A stretch of DNA of 64,000 bases, from contig NC_081415.1 of NCBI RefSeq assembly GCF_030272615.1, positions 624,651,740-624,715,739 on the forward strand, written 5' to 3'. Below are positions 32,671 to 45,317 of this stretch, in pieces. Position numbers and translations under genes: made by a program. The notes under the pieces were generated by a model, which saw only the letters and a program-made list of their open reading frames with translations, did no database searches and had not been told where the DNA came from. Numbering within the stretch: the stretch's first letter is position 1; every line of letters starts with the position of its first letter. This stretch comes from Cryptomeria japonica (taxonomy: Eukaryota; Streptophyta; Pinopsida; Cupressales; Cupressaceae).

Positions 32671-35388
32671 TGTCGAATAGGAAGAGGGGTAGGAAACCTG
32701 AATGTGGGGAAGGCTAGGAGAGGCCAACAAAAAGCAGAATGTTGTCTTCATACTTTGGCATTGGAAAAGATTGTGGTACTGGTGAAAATAAGGAAGGTAC
32801 ATCATCACAAGTACAAGTACAAAATTTGCCACCTGCACCGCATGTTGAAGATGGCGGCAAACCTAATATCTTAGTTCATTATGATCTTGAAGAAGATTAT
32901 CTGGTAGATACCCAAGTTAGCCGGAATGATATAATCGACTTGGGTGATAATGCCATTGATGATAATGCATGGAAGGGGAAAAGAAAATCCATATCAGAAA
33001 AGGGTGAACCACAATAAAAAAGGATCGGGAGTGGGATATGTCAGTGAGAAATTTTTAAATTAATTAGGCATCAAAGTATCCATTCATTGAACCAGTGGAG
33101 AATCCAATTGAAGGCGAGCCTCCAATAGAATGCAGGTGTAATATTTGCACTTGGAAACATAACAGGGAAATTAGGTTACAGCTAAAATTTGACACCATAG
33201 AAAAGCATATGGGTAAAGTTTATGAAAAACAAATGATAGATGGGGTTGAAAAATCAGTGATAAGATGGAAAACAAAGGATGAATGTAAGCATGTGAGGAA
33301 TGCCGAAGAGTATTATTTTCATGAGAAATTATAGACGAAGCCTACTGAAGTTAAAGGTTCTATTGAAGCTATTTTTGGAAAAGCAATACAAATAGAACAT
33401 TTGGGAAATGTTGTTCAGTTAAGTGTTGTTTTTCATATTTTGAGCAGAGGGCATGCTATGACAGATTTCCCATCAATTAGTGGTTTATTACACTTTTTGA
33501 GAGTTCCTAGCTATCCTAATAGACACTGGTCAGTAAAAAATGGATGGGAATGGGCAAGTTGTCTTGCGGAGGTTGAAAAAGAAGATGTACAGGAAAAAAT
33601 AAGAGAGTCAAACTTCATTGCATTTTCTTTAGACGAAGTTACGGCAGTAGACAATAAGGGAATGGGCAAGTTGTCTTGCTAAGGTATGCATGCATGTTTA
33701 TAATGTAGAGAATCATACCCTCAAACCTCATCTACTATCTGTTGCTAAAATGAAGGAGAGTGCGACAGCGGAAAATTTATTTCAACTAGTAAAGAGAAGT
33801 TTAATTGAATATGGAGGTATGGATGACATGATGGTAGTCAAAAAAATGGTTTGTGTTGGAGCAGATGGAGCTTCAGTAATGCAAGGTCACAGGAATGATC
33901 TTTGTGCAAATATTGAAACTTCATTTGCACCATACATTACTACAATTCACTGCATGGCTCATAGAATGAATCTAGCTTTTGGAATTGTGAGCAAGTTTGC
34001 TTTGGTTAAAAAAATTGAAATTTTAATTAGAGAGCTCTACTCACACTTTTGTCGAAGTCCCAAGCGATTTATGGAATTTCAACACTTTGCTGATGGATTA
34101 TTTGATGGGAACAAGCTTCTCAAGGATAATGATACCAGATGGATCTCTTTGGATGGTCCAACACATCGAGTGTTTTCAGAATATCCATCCTTGATTGGAC
34201 TATTTCACACAATGTGACGAATCAGATCAACTGAAATTTCCTGAACTTCTTGGCAGGTTAAGTAATTTAGAGACACTCTTAACTTTAGCAGCTCTTCTAC
34301 CCATGCTAGAGGAAATGAGGAATATTATAAAGGCTACCCAAAAAAGAGCTCTGTATATTGCAGAATATGCTACACTATGTAAGATGACATGCATGACCCT
34401 CGACAATGTCTATCGAAATCAACCAACACTATCTGATGAAAAATTTGTTAAGTGGTGGACACTCACAGATTTGAACAATCCTGATAACTTTTTACAAATC
34501 GATGCAGATGGGGAGGTATGTGCCAATGTGTGGGGAGTTGAGATACCAATGCACATCTATGCCACGGTCGACCCTGAGGAACCAGGAAAGTGCCCCAAGA
34601 AGAAACTAGCAAGAGTTACAAAGGAAGAATTTGACAAGATTGTTGAGACTGTAACTACTTCCGTGAAGAAAATTGCATATGATCTTTCCTCACAAATTAG
34701 AAGTAGATTCCCTCATGACAACCTACTCGAAGCCATGTCTATTGTGTTTCCTCATTATTGGAGCCTCAACAGTGCATCTTATTTTTGAAGTAAGCTACTG
34801 ACTTTGGTATAACAATTTTGCATATCCAAAGAATTTAATGGAGTAACTATAAATGGAATATTAGACAAAACTCATCTTTGAGATAAATCATCTCATTTTG
34901 CATACACTATGAAAGAACAATATACCAAAATGGAGAACCCCCGCGAAGAGGGATCAATAACAAGGCTTTGGAAATATATAGCTGAGAGCGCATCCTTGCG
35001 TGATTCAATGCCAAAATATGTGAAGCTTTCTGATTTATGTCTTACCATGGTATTGGGTTCGGTTGAAGATGAGATATTTTTTAGTGCTTTGGGGTTCCTA
35101 AAATCAAAGCTAAGAAACAAACTAGACAAAAATTTAGAAAATTGCTTGAGGCTCTATACATCTAGGTATGATGTCAACACTTTTCCTTGTGATAGGGCAC
35201 TGCAAATCTGGAGGTCCAAATGTGAAAGAGGAGGTTTGGGAAACACTTCAAAACAAAGTGCCAGTGGGACTACTGAACATACTAGTAGCATTGAGATGCA
35301 GTTTAGCAAAGATATGCAAACTCAGACTCAAAGTGAAGAAACCACAGACGAGAATCAAGAAAGCACTGAATTTGATGAGGATGAATGA
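32671..35388 (+). pseudogene. hAT-like transposase, broken
   Basis: A DNA transposase relative with the RNase H-like fold. From the N-terminus there is a basic start (MSNRKRGRKPE, RPTKSRMLSSYFG), an acidic linker and a C-C...H finger (CRCNICTWK with EKHMGK). Next come the first acidic motif FSLDEVTAVDN near 33630, the second, CVGADGASVMQG near 33855, and CMAHRMNLAF, the CxxH motif of hAT transposases. KLSDLCLTMVLG with LKSKLRNKLDKNLENCL near 35022-35150 resembles the C-terminal hAT dimerisation region. The closest remembered relatives are the ZNF862/KIAA1586-type, DUF4371-like hAT proteins. Several frameshifts, a 22 bp internal duplication and stops (33332, 34215, 34786) inactivate it. Confidence 0.75.
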
Positions 35389-36359
35389 CAACTATAAGAG
35401 ATTGGTATTTATTAATCTTATTACTGTATCTCATCATTCATATTACAAAAGCATATTACTTTTTGCAATTAGAATTTAATATTGATTTGTAATTGTATTT
35501 TTCAACTTTCTATTTCCAGATTTAAAATAGCATAATAAAAAAAACCATAATGTGTTTATTGATATAGAGATGTTTATTGTTTATTTATACATGTTTGAGT
35601 CTCAAATCTATGTGATACATTTCAGAACCATATGATACAATTCATTCAATAGTAATACACATGTCGAGAACTTAGATTTCATTAATTCTTTCAAAATATA
35701 GCCATATGATACAATTCATTCAACAATAATACACCAATCTGTGTGATTCTCCATGCCAATTGCAAAAGTGAATACAAAGTTTCACAACCCTTTGCAAAAT
35801 TGCAAATGACCCTGAATTCCCTTTTATAGAAACAAGGGAGCAACAATAGCTTCAGGTCGAATTGCAAGTTACAACATGTGAACATTGAACATCAAAACCA
35901 CAAACTCAGCACACATTTATATGGCCATCACAGGTTGTATTAGCAATTTAACATCTGCTACATGTTTGATGTCTCCTATTCAAAAAATAGAGTTCAAAAT
36001 TAAATATTAATTCACGCCATGAAAAATTAAACATAGATAATAGCAGTGCCTAAAACCTACTAATTAGAAATAGAGAAATGTATAAATGTTAAAGCAAGGG
36101 AGAATTTGAGAATACAAATTTACTGGCTGAAGTTTTGCACTGTGCGTCATAGATTCATAGGCTGGATTAGCAAAATAGCAATAGCGAGTGCTGTTTTTTT
36201 CCTATTCATAAAATAGATTCATAGGCTGGATTAGCAAAATAGCAATAGCGAGTGCATAATAGATTCATAGGCTGGATTAGCAAAATAGAAAACAGAAAAA
36301 ACCTAAAACCTTGAAATTAAGAATAAAAGAAGAAAATTATGCAATACATACTATGATTC
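35389..36359. other. Spacer between convergent genes, with short direct repeats
   Basis: No gene seen. A 33 bp direct repeat with CCATATGATACAATTCATTC occurs at 35628-35660 and 35702-35734. A second repeat with AGATTCATAGGCTGGATTAG occurs three times at about 36149-36290. Both genes end into this spacer, so terminators are expected here, but I can single none out. Confidence 0.6.
36149..36290. repeat. Three copies of a 20-41 bp direct repeat
   Basis: AGATTCATAGGCTGGATTAG followed by CAAAATAGCAATAGCGAGTG occurs in full twice and truncated once, the copies being separated by 10-20 bases. Confidence 0.85.
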
Positions 36360-39300
36360 TTAAGAATTTTGTGCTAGTTTTTGTAGGGTGCTCCACTCTT
36401 CATTTGATGGAAGGTCAATATTTTGTAAACTATGGAAAGTCAACTCCAACTTTGTCAACATTCCATATTTAGAAGATTTACTTGACATCACTGTTTCATC
36501 CAGTATTGGATTTAGAGTTGTAAATGGTTGGATGAATTCCAGAAAGCTTTTGGGAGTTGTGTCCTTTGGAAGAATGTCTAAATCAGACTTTTGTTTTATC
36601 TCCATGCTTTTTTTGTAAGCTTCTTCTCCAATGAATTTATTTGATGTGTCAACAGGCTTAGGAAAGCCAAGTTTAATCAAATTATTTTTCATTTCTTGTA
36701 GCTTCACTATCTTTTTTCCACAACTGTCCATAACTTCTGATGTTTCCCTTAGCTTCTGGCATTTTTGAATGATAGATGATGTCTTAACTGTGGCATCAAT
36801 GTGAAACTGAATTCCCTTGGATGCCAAGTAGCTATCACTGGAACTATAGACTACTTTCAGAATCTTTTTTGTCGTTTCCTCTTTTGAATAAACATGTGTG
36901 CTCTTCTCATAGTACCCTTTGATTTAAAAAAAAAAATTGTCTCATACTTTCAGTCAATTGAAACCATTCACACAACTTCTCACTCCTCTGCATTGTTTGC
37001 TGCCAAATTTTTTCTTGTATATACTTCATTGTATTGTTCATATTATCTTTCAATCTATCCTCAAAAGTTTTATTTTATCATTTGCATTGTGCAGGTCTTC
37101 TTTCATTTGTGCACATTTTTTTCTTTCTTCCTCTACTTCCTCTTGCAAATATTTTTCTTTTTCCTTCCCATGATCCAATAGGTCCTGTAATTTTCTCATT
37201 TTAGTGGTAGCAGACTCATAACTTTTGTATAATATTTGAAAACTAGCTTTTTCTCAACAATATTTTTACTGCTTTTAGCCAATTTTTCTGTCAGGTCCTT
37301 CAATTCTCCATCCTTCTTCTCCTGCTCTGCAATTTCTACTGTAGAGCCTGAATTTTTTATCCTTTTTTGTAAATCATTGCACTTGCTATCTGATGCTTTC
37401 CTCCTTGATTTTTCATTTTCTAGGTCTGCCTATAACTTTTCTATTTGTTTCTCCAGTTTATTTTTTTCTCTCTCCACCTTTAGCAGTGAAGTGTAGTCGT
37501 TAGTCCTTTTTGACATACTAATTTTTTCCACATTATGTACTTTGGAAAAATCCATTTGGAGGGTGCTAACTTGAAATTGAGAGGGATCTATCTAACTGTG
37601 TGGTGGATTTTTATCTTTAGATGGGCCCAGGGGCATAACAACCATGAACTCCATCATATCTTTCTGTGGGTCATATGTTGGAAATACCCCGTTCCTTGTA
37701 GGCTATTCGTTTACAACTTCAGACACAGAATTCTTATGAAATGCTTTCTTTTTTTCTTTATTTGCTTTTGTTGTGTGTTCATATTTTTCATAGTAATCAC
37801 AAAATTGAAAATTTGGGCTTGATGAAGCAATTGAATGTTTGAAAGGTGACATAGGAATACCATAGGCTCCAGTTCCACTTATTCCTATGGTTTTAACTAA
37901 TGCTTGACTAGGATTACCAACAACAGTTCCTGATGTTGTCCCATTCCCACTGACACTTTCATGTGTAGTTTTCATAGTCTTTTGAGGTTTGTGATCTGAA
38001 GCTATAAATGATTGATTTGTAGTGTCAGTGGCACTTGATACAGGATTCTCAATAGTATGAGATTGAGTATCTACCTCTAGTGGCCTCTTGTGAGAGATAT
38101 TTTGTTGTTGCTCTTGTCCAACACCAATACAACTAGTATCAGTAGTAATACCCATGCCAACCCCACCAATCACAGCAACACTTGACTAAATAATAATAGG
38201 AATATTATCCCTAGATTCCCCACCAGTGGTAGTGGCACTTGATTCACCACCAATGGGAATACCATGATGTGGTGGTGGTTGTGGATTTGAACTTGAAACA
38301 AATGTAGCTAGACCCTGAGGGTAATGAGTAGTACCTATCCATGATGAATCTGAAGAATCAAGTCCAATGATTGGTTTATAAGGACCTTTTGATTTTGACT
38401 GTGATGGAAGTTGTACCTAAAGTGGATACCAAATGCTCTCTCCTCTGGGACCTAGACCACCACCTTCAAAACCCATGTTTTCCACAAGGTTTGCCCCTTT
38501 GCTATATTTTTCTTTCATGGACTCACTGACTCCACCTAATATTTTTGGGACTGTAGTAGTTGTTGGAGGGGGCTCAATGACAACCTCATGCTCATCATCA
38601 TCACCTTTAGTCCCACCTTGCTCCATATCCCACAATTTTCTAAACTCTGCATCCTCATCGATGCTCTCAAATTTTGCACTTGTCTTTGGCTCACCGAGAT
38701 TCCTCCTCATAGTCCAAAAATCATTTATTTTGGTTTGAGTGAAATAATTCTCTTTACATTCGTGAAAAATTGATTTGGGAATAGATTTTTTAGATGGATT
38801 AGCATATTTTAGGTAGAAATTGTAGGACCTCCTATTTTGGATGCCCTGGCTCTCCTCTGTAAGTGTTGTCCTCTCTGTGTGCATTTGCAATGCCATAATT
38901 TGTGATGAAATTTCTTTTGTTGAAATTTTTTGTCAGCTGCAATTTTCTCCATCTCTTTTTTAACCTCATCCCAAGAGTCCATGTTTCTAAGCTTTTCTAG
39001 CAATGGTTTAATTTCATGTTGACATAACGCTGAGAGTTCCCATTTTTCTTAAGCCTTGCTTGAACTACACCGATTGGATAATACTGCCAAAGACCCTCAT
39101 CACCAAAGTTAAAAACTGTCAAAAAATCATGTGCCACATTGAATGCTTTTCTCTCAAATGTGAACCCTCTACATGAGAAAGGCAAGGAGGAAAATATGCT
39201 CTTCTTTTTCTAACCATGGAAGTGCCTATCTGTGCTCTCCAATTGCTGTACATACTCTAATGCAAATACCCTGTCTATCACATGTATTGGAAGTCTATAT

Positions 39301-40445
39301 GGTTTTACTATCGATCCGTTAAACCTTAACATAGTGAATTCTTCCATCAAGAACTAGTCAGCCAATTCTATTTGACTTTTGAGTTGAATGCAATCTCTAC
39401 AAGACATAGGCAACCTAGGCATTGGAGTGCTTGTAATTTCATTATGCATTGGTACCAAAAAGAAGTCTACAAAATGGTTGTAGTTCTTTCTGTTATCATG
39501 CATCCTTATCTTTGGGGTCTAATCATATATTGGACACTCTGTTCTCTTCCCAGTCTTCTCATCAATCTTATAGCTCACAATTTGAAGCTTGTTGGTCTCA
39601 AATATTGCACGATACTTGGATAGGAGGAGATAGCACAAGTAGGATGAGAACCTAAATGTCTTACAGGAACCTTTTTTGATCATCAGTAATTGTTTTTGCA
39701 TGGATTTTACAATGTGATCAATAAAATTATATCTTACTGGCTGACCTGCACAATGGATATTATAAATCATTTCAAGAAGGCTTGCACCCACTTCCCTATC
39801 ATTTTCCAATCCCAAGCAAAATGACAACAAGGAAATAGTATCCCGAACCCATGAAACAAAAATGTTAGAATCATAAGGAGGCTTATGATTCTGATCCAAC
39901 ACAATACCAGTACCAATATTTATTAGACCTTTGATAAATGAATCTATGCGACTTGGCTCAAGACTCTCATTATTCCCTACCATCTTTTCAAGGTCAATTT
40001 GGACATTTGAGTTTTGGGCTTCAAATCCTAGGTTCAACAAACGAGCAAATTCTCCCTCATTTATGGATAGAATTTCCTCTTTTGTATTTTTATTGACAAT
40101 TGTTTTTTTATCTTCATCATAATTTTTGGCGCAGACCATGACAAAATCAGGGCAAGGGAATACTTCAGGTAACACCATGCTTCCCAATCAAACATCCCAC
40201 GATGCGATTTTTATTTTTTTTTGTTTTAACATTGGGTTGAAAACAGTAAATTTTGCATTGGATGCATCTGCCACCTTACTAGACAATGTATATCTAATAT
40301 CTATGATACGCTTTTCACCATGTATAGTAGGGTCATAAATATCTTGGTATTCATCAGTGAAACCTGGTGTTTTAACTAGTTCGGTTAGGTGCATTTTGTT
40401 TTTCACTTGGCTTCTTGTTGAACTACTCCTTCCCGTTTTCCCCAT
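36360..40445 (-). pseudogene. Unrecognised long gene of the DNA transposon, broken
   Basis: Minus-strand coding traces run for 4.1 kb from MGKTGRSSSTRSQVKNKMHL (40445) to a stop at 36360. Piece 1 (40445-39519, one stop at 40188) is a compact, mostly helical region with FARLLNLGFEAQ, CAGQPVRYNFIDHIVKSM and FSSYLCYLLLSKYRAIFE. Piece 2 (to about 38800) has LPIHVIDRVFALEYVQQLES and GLWQYYPIGVVQARLKKNG. Piece 3 (38896-38417) ends in GANLVENMGFEGGGLGPRGE, similar to a G-patch. Then come a Ser/Thr/Gly-rich stretch (38173-37703), a charged coiled coil (about 37510-37080) and a C-terminal piece (36827-36360). I do not recognise the family. Its position facing the transposase suggests a second transposon protein. 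Confidence 0.55.
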
Positions 40446-40970
40446 TACTATTATTGTTAATAATTTAAAATAATGATAGATAAAAACCTAAAAATGCTAA
40501 CCCTCAAATTGGACCATGAGATTACCAAAAGCAAAAAAGCTAATCCTCAAATGTAGGTGTTCTAGATTTTACCCGGAAATTGGAATTTCTAGTTCACTAG
40601 AATGGCGCAGACAGTCTCTATTGCAACTTGCATTCCTCAATCTTGTAGCTATTTCTGAATCTTCCTCGATTTACAGGTTTGTCCAAGAAATGAAAGACAA
40701 TTATGATTTACGAGTCTCTTATTTTGAAAACTCTGAAAAGTAGAAAAGTAAAACGTAAAGGGCAAAATATCTAGAATCATGTTGTAATTTTATTAATTAC
40801 TATTAATAACTATTTGATGTCAGAGGAAAAAACATTCATTACTTCAATATAAATTTCGAGGACATTAAGAATCATGTTGTAATTTTATTCATTATTATTA
40901 ATAACTATTCGATGCCAAAGGACAAAACATTCACTACTTCAGTATAAATTCTGAGGACATTAAATGTAAT
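40446..40970. other. Spacer upstream of the minus-strand gene, with a 95 bp tandem repeat
   Basis: No convincing gene. An approximately 95 bp unit beginning AGAATCATGTTGTAATTTTA occurs twice in tandem (40773-40867 and 40868-40963) with about 10 differences. The promoter of the minus-strand gene would lie here, but no clear TATA element was identified. Confidence 0.6.
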
Positions 40971-42145
40971 ACGTTCAATTCTGGGCGAAGTTCTCCCAAA
41001 TGTGTTCATTTCCCACATTCAGGCCGAAATCCACCCTAAGCCATTGATCTTTTCTCATCCAATGGACGAGGGACCAAAGTACTTGTTGTGACTTTGCGGG
41101 TCTGTTTTTTAAGTCTATTTAATAATTTTACACTTCCGCCCAAAAACGTGCTTTATAGAGTTACTTATATTTAATTAAATTTAAAACGTTTCAATTCTGG
41201 GAAAAGTTCTCCCAAATGTGTTCACTTCCCACATTCGGGTCGAAATCCACCCTAAGCCATTGATCTTTGCTCATCCAACGAACGAGTGACCAAGGTACCT
41301 GTTATGACTTTACGGGTTTGTTTTTTAAGTCTGTTTAATAATTTTAAACTTCTGCCCAAAAAAGTGCTTTAATGACTTAATTATATTTAATTAAATTTAA
41401 AACGTTTCAATTCCGGGTGAAGTTCTCCCAAATGTGTTCACTTCCCACATTCGGGCCGAATTCCACCCGAGGCCATTGATCTTTTCTCATCCAATGGACG
41501 ATGGTACCTGTTGTCAGTTGTCATGGGTACCATGACTTCTGCCAGTTTTCAGGCACGCCACTATACTCGTGTCACTTTTCCGAGCAATGTTCTCATAAAT
41601 CTGTTCACTTCCCACATTCACCCTGAAATCCACCCTAAGCCATTGATCTTTGTTCATTTGACGGTCGATGGTACCTATTTTAAGATGTAGTGGGTCCCAT
41701 GACTTCTGCCATTTTTCTAGCACGTCCCCATAATCGTGTCACTTTTCAAGTTTGATTTGTAGTCTATTTAATCATTTTAAACCTCCGCCCAAAAAATAAT
41801 TAAATATAATTTAGTCTGTAGACTTAATTATATTTAATTACATTTAAAATGTCCAATTCCAGGTGAAGTTTTTAGAAAGGTGTTCACTTCCCACATTCGG
41901 GCCGAAATCTACCCTAGCCATTGATCTTTGTTCATCCAACCGTCCATGGTACCTATTTTAAGATGAAATGGGTCCCACGACTTCTGTCATTTTTCTGGCA
42001 TGTCACCATACTAGTGTTACTTTTCAAGTCTGTTTTTAAAGTCTATTTAATCATTTTAAAATTCCACCCGAAAAAGAGATTTATAGTCTATAGACTATAG
42101 ACTTAATTCTTTTTAATTACATTTAAAATGTTCAATTCTATGCAA
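40971..42145. repeat. Tandem repeat array, about five units of 215-270 bp
   Basis: Units begin near 40971, 41186, 41402, 41575 (truncated start) and 41843. Each has CAATTCyGGG...AAGTTCTCCCAAATG, TTCACTTCCCACATTCGGG, CCACCCTAAGCCATTGATCT, CATCCAACG, a GGTACCTGTT block, AAGTCTATTTAAT and a TTAATTATATTTAATTAAAT tail. Units 4 and 5 share an extra GACTTCTGCCATTTTTCTrGC block that is also partly present in unit 3. No coding sequence. Confidence 0.9.
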
Positions 42146-42464
42146 TAGTTTGAGATAACTATTAAATATAATGTTAATATTATTTGTAAAAATTTGAAAT
42201 TCAAAAATAGTATAAAACATGAAACTTAGTTTCTAGAATAAAACAAATAACTAAATAAAAATATAAATTTTGATATACAATTTGAAAGGTAAAATGTTAA
42301 TATAAAAAAGAAAACATTCAACATTAAATCTAAAATATTAATTTAAATTTTAACAAAATTCTTTGAAAATATGTTTACGATATATAATTTTCAAAAATAG
42401 TTTAAAAATATATATAAAAGTTCAACATAAATTTAGTGTATTAATTTAAAAAAATGTGCAACTA
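42146..42464. other. AT-rich DNA, nothing recognised
   Basis: About 80% A+T, with runs of A and TA steps and no open frame of note. Confidence 0.6.
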
Positions 42465-43491
42465 CAGTCCTCAACCTATTAAGGCAAGCAAATTTGGAAA
42501 GTACAAATGCTAAGGTGGCGATTAATTGTTGTAGAAGGATTTGCCTACAGCATGTTACACGAACAGAGGAAGGGGAGGATGGTAGGAAATCTTTTTCCTG
42601 ATCTCGTGGCATTAATGTCTTATCGTGCACATTCATTACCTGACCTAAAGATAGAAGCAGATTTTTTTACCTTTTGATCTATGTACCACTTTTTGCTTTG
42701 AAGCAGCTGTAGAAAAAATCTATAGTTCGTAGAATCATACCTTTTGTAAGACATTTTTTGCAGGAAGTGAATTGTAGGTGACAATGGAGGCCAATTTCAC
42801 ACTTCGAACAGATAAGAAGTTGGTGCCCTTTTTGGGCAAAGTATCTGATAAATGAATGCAAGGATTGTTCAGGTTTAAGGAGGAGAAGTTGTGGGCGGCA
42901 GCTCGACTGATGCTTACGGAGGAGGTGGCACATGCCAGTCACCGGTATTGAACTAACATGGAGGTTTACTCTTTGATTATGGTGTGGGCCTGTGAATTTG
43001 AACCGAAGCTGGAAAAGATAAAAATCACATTGGTTAAATTGATTGATGGGGAGTTTCTGTTTAACCTAGATTCGATCTTGGAGTGGGTGGTGTTGGGAGT
43101 TGGCATTCAAATTAAGGAAGGGAACGAGGAGGAGGAATTGCTTCCTTTTATTCATGGCCCAGAGGATGAAATCAAATACCAGTGTCATGAATGAGCCCGA
43201 GTGGGGTGGGAAGGGATGAAACTCTTTGTGAAATTAAGGAGGGTGGATGAAGTCCTAAAGGCTTTGCATGTGGTGCCAAGGATGGAGGTTGGTAGGGCAT
43301 TGAGAGATAGGGCTAAAGAAGGAAGGGCCATACAACTACTAGCAAGCTTGGAGGGTGACGCTGACTTTGGGTGCCTAAACTGCATTCCAAAAATGAAAGC
43401 TGAAGCAAAAAAAGGGAAAGCCAAAGCATCAACCTCCGAGGAGGGAAGGGACTGGGAGGAGGTGACCCAGGGGGATAGTGGGACTGAGTGA
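42465..43491 (+). pseudogene. Orphan coding fragment, unknown function
   Basis: One plus frame from ATG at 42784 (MEANFTLRTDKKLVPFLGKV) to a stop at 43491 is broken by only three stops (about 42853, 42950, 43192) over 236 codons and has protein-like composition. It has a hydrophobic middle, ILEWVVLGVGIQI, an acidic stretch EGNEEEELLPFIHGPEDE and a Lys/Ala-rich, then acidic end KAEAKKGKAKASTSEEG. The upstream stretch 42465-42618 also reads like protein (LNLLRQANLESTNAKVAINC) and may be an exon of the same gene. I recognise no family. It could be a host gene piece captured by the transposon or a third transposon gene. Confidence 0.4.
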
Positions 43492-44099
43492 GTGGCCGAT
43501 CAGCAATGAACTAGTTTTTTTGTCTACTTGCTATAAGTTGTGGGTGAATTTTGTATCTTGAAACTTTTGAATTAATAGAATGAAAAAACCTTTACCGATA
43601 AACTTTTGTATCTTGATACTTTTGAAATTTTGTATTTTGAATGACTATATAGTATATATTTATAAAATTATAGTCAACCATAATCATTGTACAAATAATT
43701 AATGGAATGAATTGAATTTTTTTTTTATAGCATTACATAAAAAAGATCACGGTATTAAATTTATTTCCATTGTTTAACAAATAATTGAAATAAGGGAGCT
43801 CATATAAAAAAAGCATTTGAAAGAAATTAATTAATAAAAATGAAATAGAATTATAGAAAGTATTTTTATATCCATAAGACTGTAAGAGGCAAACTGAAAC
43901 GAATTGGAATTTGAAAAATTATCATTAATATTTATGCTTTTGAAATTTACAATTTTTTGGTCAGAGACTTGAGTCCCCCCAAAACTTAAAAGCCAAAATG
44001 AGTGAGCCACTGGCATTCAGCCTGTTAGGGTTCAAGGACATAGGAAAAAAAAACTACAGGTAGTGGAATTGTTTACAATTTTTCCCTAAGAATATGGCC
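43492..44099. other. AT-rich DNA, nothing recognised
   Basis: Short minus-strand open frames only. The stretch 43600-43960 is strongly AT-rich. Confidence 0.5.
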
Positions 44100-44163
44100 C
44101 TCCTTCCATGTAGAATTCTTCAAACAGCATAAGCTAAGAGAATTCTTCAAGCCACAAGTAGTT

Positions 44164-44442
44164 TCAAAAGTCATCCAGGAGAAACCATTTCCTAAGGAAG
44201 TCCTTGCCAATCCGCACCCATTTTCTATGATGCATCAACTTCTCCACATTCAAGTTTAGGAGAAACGGTTGCCTGGCCATTGGCAGTGTTTGGTCAGGGA
44301 TGAGAAGCTTGGATAAATCACTCACCCAAGGGATCCCCACCCCTACTTCTACAAGAACGACAAGATTAATGTCGTCTACAAGAAAGTCTTCCTTAAAAAC
44401 CTTCCTCAATAGCATCAACATATCCACCTTGTCTCCTCCCAA
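44164..44442 (-). pseudogene. Orphan coding fragment, minus strand, unknown function
   Basis: A 92-codon open stretch starting MGGDKVDMLMLLRKVFKEDF, then DDINLVVLVEVGVGIPWVSDL and LMHHRKWVRIGKDFLRKWF. It is open upstream of the ATG for some codons (HFLGSLLDLGGDK) and reads like a fragment of a real protein, but I recognise no family. The neighbouring stretch up to about 44640 reads protein-like in another frame (FTNEAMRMVLGRQIIF), which suggests a frameshifted remnant. Confidence 0.3.
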
Positions 44443-45317
44443 GTCCAGAAGAGACCCTAAGAAGTGAGATGTAAGGTCCGTGTTAATATGGTACCTATTT
44501 TCATTTCACAAAAATTATCTGCCTAGCACCATCCTCATAGCCTCATTGGTGAACAACCCAACCTCCTTGTAGACTGATTGGAGGGTTGGGTCTCTAATGG
44601 AGCCTAGAAAGGCCCCTGGTGCTCTGCAGAAATGCTTCTCAAGCGGATGGGAGTGTCCATCTTGAGAAAACAAATTAACAAATTAAACAGCCTAAGCAAT
44701 TAGCCTATAAACCTAAAATACCGTGAGCTCTGACGATTTATCTACCAAATGGCAAAGGCTAATTGAAGATGAAAGAAGCAGAGATCATATATAAATTGTT
44801 GAAGCTCTTGATTGTAATAATTACTTCTTTAATAGTATTAACTGCTATAAAAAAATTTAAATTTTTTGTATCTCTGCAAATCTTTCCCATAAATGCACGA
44901 GTGTGCGAAATTGGAAATAACTATGAACCAATACCAAATTGGCAAGTATCACATTGGAAGTCATGGGGACAGAGTGGATTGCCATAAGTGAGTAGATATA
45001 TATTAAATGAATGAAATTATCAATCATGATTCGTGACATTTGATATGTGTCTATTGAATCCAATTCCATTCTTAGCACCTTTTGATGACCTATGTTCTCT
45101 TCAGAAAATTGGGCCAAAATAAAACTTCAGCCATTGATCTACAATCATCGAATGGTTTAAAATCATTGATAGATTTTAGGTATGTGTCACCCTTTACGTG
45201 TCAAAGAGGCCACGCTTATTGATACATCATGCAAAGTCCAGACTCAATGTATCATGTGATATGATGTACTGATGTGATTTGATGTGCCATGTCTATTAAT
45301 GGCAATGAATTTATTAA
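44443..45317. other. Non-coding part of the DNA transposon
   Basis: Apart from the possible remnant up to 44640, no gene was seen. Short open frames at 44763 (74 codons) and 44857 (86 codons, minus) overlap on opposite strands and look incidental. Confidence 0.5.

Noticed and set aside
38433-38773. Plus-strand open frames of 61-101 codons
   Set aside because: They lie opposite the minus-strand gene, which has the better protein-like composition and continuity.
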